From an uncultured Lachnospiraceae bacterium (lineage in GTDB: Bacteria > Bacillota > Clostridia > Lachnospirales > Lachnospiraceae), in NCBI GenBank assembly GCA_902772565.1, contig CACYBJ010000209.1, positions 1 to 14,850 of the forward strand: a stretch of 14,850 nucleotides of DNA, in the 5' to 3' direction. A program made the translations under genes and the position numbers. The notes under the pieces were generated by a model. The model made no database searches. It saw only the letters and a program-made list of their open reading frames with translations, and was not told the origin of the DNA. This document shows, piece by piece, positions 11,719-14,850 of this stretch. Positions within the stretch are counted from its first letter, which is position 1. Every line of letters starts with the position of its first letter.

Positions 11719-14700
11719 GTTTGCTGTGGAAAGCATCAGCTTGATTCTGTTTAACTGGTTTACTTCGCTGGCTCCCGGATCGTAGTCAATAGCAACTACG
11801 TTGGATTCGGGATATCTGAGTTTGAGTTCTTTTATTACACCCTTACCCACAATATGATTCGGAAGACATCCGAAAGGCTGGCAGCACACAATGTTCATGG
11901 TGCCGTTTTTAATGAGCTCTATCATTTCGCCTGTAAGGAACCATCCTTCACCGGTCATGTTACCGATGGATACGATAGGTTTGGCATATTCAATGAGTTC
12001 CCCAATGTGAGGCATGGGCTCGAAGCGTTTGCTTTTTGTAAGGGCTTCTCTGGCAACCTTGCGACCTTTCTCAATAATGTTAATTGCAAGTTTGTTGAAG
12101 AATGCCACCTTTTTGCTCTGTCCCAATGCTTCATGTTTATAAATAGCAGAGTTACAGGAATAGATGAAGAAGTCCATAAGGTCCGGAACAACTGCCTCGG
12201 CACCTTCTGCCTCAAGAAGTTCTACCAGATGGTTGTTGGCTTCAGGTGCGAATTTAACAAGGATTTCACCTACAACACCTACCTTCGGCTTCTTTAATTC
12301 TTCGTTGATCGGGAAGCTGTCGAAGTCTTTTACAATAGCCTGAATATTCTTTTTGTATTCACTCCACTTACCCTTGTTAATATCCTCGGTAAGCTTTTTG
12401 TTCCACTTTTCATAAAGAGCATTGGCAGAACCGGGTTCCAGTTCGTAAGGTCTTACATGATACAGGCATCTCATTAACACATCGCCGTAAATAAGAGCCT
12501 GGAATGCGCGCTTAAGCACTCCGTAGCTGTATTTAAGACCGGGATTGGATTCGATTCCCGCCGGGTTGATCGAAATGACGGGGATCTGCTCCATGCCCGC
12601 CTTCTTAAGAGCACGGCGGATGAAGGATATGTAGTTTGTAGCACGGCATCCGCCGCCTGTCTGTGTAATAACAAGGGCAGTTTTGTTAAGGTCATACTTT
12701 CCGGAAAGGAGAGCGTCCATTAACTGGCCGATTACGCAAAGGGACGGATAGCAGGCATCGTTATTTACATATTTAAGACCTACATCAACAGAGCGTCGTC
12801 CGTCATTGTTAAGCACTACAACATTGTAACCTGCGGAACGAAGTGCCGGCTCCACAAGTCTGAAGTGGATAGGAGACATCTGAGGACAAAGAATGGTATA
12901 ACCTTCTTTTTGCATCTTCTCAGTGTAAACCACTCTGTGATGTGCGCTGTCACGAACAACCGCTTTTATGTTATTTCTCTTACGGTCTTTAACGGCGGAA
13001 AGAAGAGAGCGTACTCTGATTCTTGCTGCGCCAAGATTGTTTACTTCGTCTATCTTAAGACAGGTATATATCTTGTTGGAATCCGTAAGTATGTCGCTTA
13101 CCGCATCGGTGGTTACCGCATCAAGACCGCATCCGAAGGAATTAAGCTGGATAAGTTCCAGATCCTCTCTTGTTCTTACAAAGCTTGCAGCATTGTAAAG
13201 ACGGGTATGATACATCCACTGATCCATAACTATCATTGGACGGTCGACATTTCCGAGATGTGAGATGGAATCTTCGGTAAGAACCGCTGCGCCGAAACCG
13301 TTGATCATTTCCGGAATACCATGGTTGATTTCGGGATCGAGATGATACGGTCTTCCCGCAAGAACAATGCCGATTCTGCCTGTCATTTCAAGATACTTAA
13401 GGGTTTCCTCACCCTTGTCCTGAATGTCTTTCTTAAAGAGAAGGCTTTCTTCCCAGGCAGCATGAGCGGCTTCGGTTATTTCCTGTTTGGTCATGTTATG
13501 CTTCCCGTCACAGAAATGCTTAACCAGACAGTCTGTAATGATCTTTTCGCTTTCGAAGGAAAGGAAAGGATTTTCATAAACGATATCCGTTGTCTTAAGT
13601 TCATCCACGTTGTTCTTAATATTTTCGCCGTAGGATGTAACAATAGGACAGTTATAATGATTGTTTGCATTCTTGTCTTCCTTGTGTTCGAAAGGAATAC
13701 AAGGATAGAAGATGTATGGTATTTCCTTTTTGATGAGCCATGAAATGTGGCCGTGGGCAAGTTTTGCAGGGTAGCACTCGGACTCACTCGGAATGGATTC
13801 GATACCCATCTCGTAAATCTTACGGCTGCTCTGAGGTGAAAGGATTACCTGATAGCCCAGTTTTGTAAAGAAAGTGAACCAGAACGGATAGTTTTCATAC
13901 ATGTTAAGAACACGTGGAATACCAACCTTGCCTCGCTTGGCATCTGCCGCATTAAGAGGCTTATAGTAATTAAAGGTTCTCTTTAACTTATATTCAAAAA
14001 GGTTAGGAATATTGTCTTTGTTCTTTTCGAGGCCGAGACCGCGCTCACAGCGGTTTCCGGAAATGTACTGTCTTCCGCCGGAGAACTGGTTGATGGTAAG
14101 GAGGCAGGCGTTGGCGCAGCCCTTACATCTTCTCATGGAAGTCTCGAATTTGAGTTCCTTAAGCATTTCATGGGAGATGAGAGATGTCTCCCCGCCTTCA
14201 TAATGTGCTCTTGCAATAAGTGCGGCACCGAAAGCACCCATGATACCTGCGATATCGGGACGTACAACTTCGCGGCCGGATACCTTCTCAAAGCTTCTGA
14301 GAACGGCATCGTTATAGAAAGTACCGCCCTGAACTACGATCTTCTTGCCGAGTTCGTTGGCATCCGGTACTTTGATAACTTTATAAAGTGCGTTTTTAAT
14401 AACGGAATAGGCAAGACCGGAGGAAATGTCGGCAACGGTAGCCCCTTCCTTCTGAGCCTGCTTAACCTTTGAATTCATGAAAACGGTACATCTGGTACCG
14501 AGATCTATCGGGTTTTCGGCAAAGAGAGCGATTTTGGCGAAGTCCTTAACGCTGTAATCAAGACTCTTTGCGAAGGTTTCGATGAATGAGCCGCAGCCTG
14601 ATGAACAGGCTTCGTTTAACTGAACGGAATCTACGGTACCGTTCTTGATCTTGATACACTTCATGTCCTGACCGCCGATGTCCAGGATGCAATCCACATC

Positions 14701-14850
14701 GGGAGAGAAGAAGGCAGCGGCAGTGTAGTGCGCTATGGTCTCAACCTCGCCGTAATCGAGCATCAGCGCGGACTTGATCAGTGCCTCGCCGTAGCCGGTG
14801 GAACAGCCCGAAGCAATCGTTGCCTCTTTCGGAAGCTTGGAAAAGATCTC
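11701..14850 (-). CDS. Giant 2-hydroxyacyl-CoA dehydratase activase-like protein (BcrAD-DUF2229-HgdD-like fusion), N-terminus outside window
   Basis: The reading frame is open to the window edge, so 1049 C-terminal residues are seen; the ATG at 14763 is internal. Family members are often about 1400 residues, so roughly 350-400 are missing, probably including a first activase domain. Fragment residues 1-215 are a BcrA/BadF/HgdC ASKHA ATPase: STGYGE (17-22), DIGGQDMK (57-64), EACSSGCGSF (80-89) and GTRCTVF (118-124). Cys 82 and Cys 121 are 39 apart, the spacing of the cluster-ligating Cys pair in HgdC. A further CxxCxxxC...C group (242, 245, 249, 268) is another possible Fe-S or zinc site. Then follow a DUF2229 region (about 290-500) and two COG3580/COG3581-like parts, with GRPYHLDPEINHG and ITQTGGGCRATNY visible. 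HgdC proteins drive ATP-dependent electron transfer to radical dehydratases; what this fused form activates is unknown, and no dehydratase is in the window. Confidence 0.85.
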   Translation of the reverse strand, partial: EIFSKLPKEATIASGCSTGYGEALIKSALMLDYGEVETIAHYTAAAFFSPDVDCILDIGGQDMKCIKIKNGTVDSVQLNEACSSGCGSFIETFAKSLDYSVKDFAKIALFAENPIDLGTRCTVFMNSKVKQAQKEGATVADISSGLAYSVIKNALYKVIKVPDANELGKKIVVQGGTFYNDAVLRSFEKVSGREVVRPDIAGIMGAFGAALIARAHYEGGETSLISHEMLKELKFETSMRRCKGCANACLLTINQFSGGRQYISGNRCERGLGLEKNKDNIPNLFEYKLKRTFNYYKPLNAADAKRGKVGIPRVLNMYENYPFWFTFFTKLGYQVILSPQSSRKIYEMGIESIPSESECYPAKLAHGHISWLIKKEIPYIFYPCIPFEHKEDKNANNHYNCPIVTSYGENIKNNVDELKTTDIVYENPFLSFESEKIITDCLVKHFCDGKHNMTKQEITEAAHAAWEESLLFKKDIQDKGEETLKYLEMTGRIGIVLAGRPYHLDPEINHGIPEMINGFGAAVLTEDSISHLGNVDRPMIVMDQWMYHTRLYNAASFVRTREDLELIQLNSFGCGLDAVTTDAVSDILTDSNKIYTCLKIDEVNNLGAARIRVRSLLSAVKDRKRNNIKAVVRDSAHHRVVYTEKMQKEGYTILCPQMSPIHFRLVEPALRSAGYNVVVLNNDGRRSVDVGLKYVNNDACYPSLCVIGQLMDALLSGKYDLNKTALVITQTGGGCRATNYISFIRRALKKAGMEQIPVISINPAGIESNPGLKYSYGVLKRAFQALIYGDVLMRCLYHVRPYELEPGSANALYEKWNKKLTEDINKGKWSEYKKNIQAIVKDFDSFPINEELKKPKVGVVGEILVKFAPEANNHLVELLEAEGAEAVVPDLMDFFIYSCNSAIYKHEALGQSKKVAFFNKLAINIIEKGRKVAREALTKSKRFEPMPHIGELIEYAKPIVSIGNMTGEGWFLTGEMIELIKNGTMNIVCCQPFGCLPNHIVGKGVIKELKLRYPESNVVAIDYDPGASEVNQLNRIKLMLSTANKNLKA

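Overview
The window looks like a chromosomal segment of an anaerobic Firmicute, most likely a Lachnospiraceae-type Clostridium (Butyrivibrio/Lachnospira-like). This rests on the gene families (a fused BcrAD/DUF2229 giant activase, a CorC-type CBS protein, a class B sortase, a Gram-positive-type RlmH), moderate GC, and strong Rho-independent terminators. The genus cannot be fixed from the sequence alone. Density is high: nine complete genes plus two cut by the window edges. I see no tRNA, rRNA, insertion sequence, prophage or CRISPR array.

Layout. 1-148: tail of a GntR/FadR-type regulator (+). 174-2090: ABC-F translation factor (-), convergent with the regulator and sharing a bidirectional terminator with it. 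2091-2191: compact divergent promoter region. 2192-4771: bifunctional NAD(P)H-hydrate repair enzyme Nnr, then a CorC/HlyC CBS protein (+), ended by a strong terminator. 4975-5454: rlmH (+). 5463-6107: upp (-), convergent with rlmH. 6176-7888: a MATE-type transporter carrying a C-terminal degenerate RsbW-like ATPase domain (-), upstream of upp. 7889-8093: second divergent promoter region. 8094-8870: stand-alone hisA of the eukaryotic (HIS6) type (+). 9020-10309: divergent, archaeal-looking serS (+). 10331-11662: class B sortase with a long acidic cytoplasmic tail (+). 11701-14850: C-terminal 1049 residues of a giant 2-hydroxyacyl-CoA-dehydratase-activase-like protein (-), convergent with the sortase over a 32-bp perfect palindrome.

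Functionally this is mainly housekeeping: ribosome rescue or translation (ABC-F, RlmH, SerRS), metabolite repair (Nnr), pyrimidine salvage (Upp), histidine biosynthesis (HisA), envelope and transport (CorC, MATE fusion, sortase), and an iron-sulfur ATPase of unknown target. No long multi-gene pathway operon is present.

No clearly new multi-gene defence or mobile system was found. The most unusual items are the MATE-ATPase fusion, the neighbouring eukaryote-type HisA and archaeal-like SerRS, the tailed orphan sortase, two genes (nnr, rlmH) that appear to lack a Shine-Dalgarno and sit directly at their promoter start sites, and two convergent gene ends where a stop codon occupies the loop of a shared terminator hairpin.
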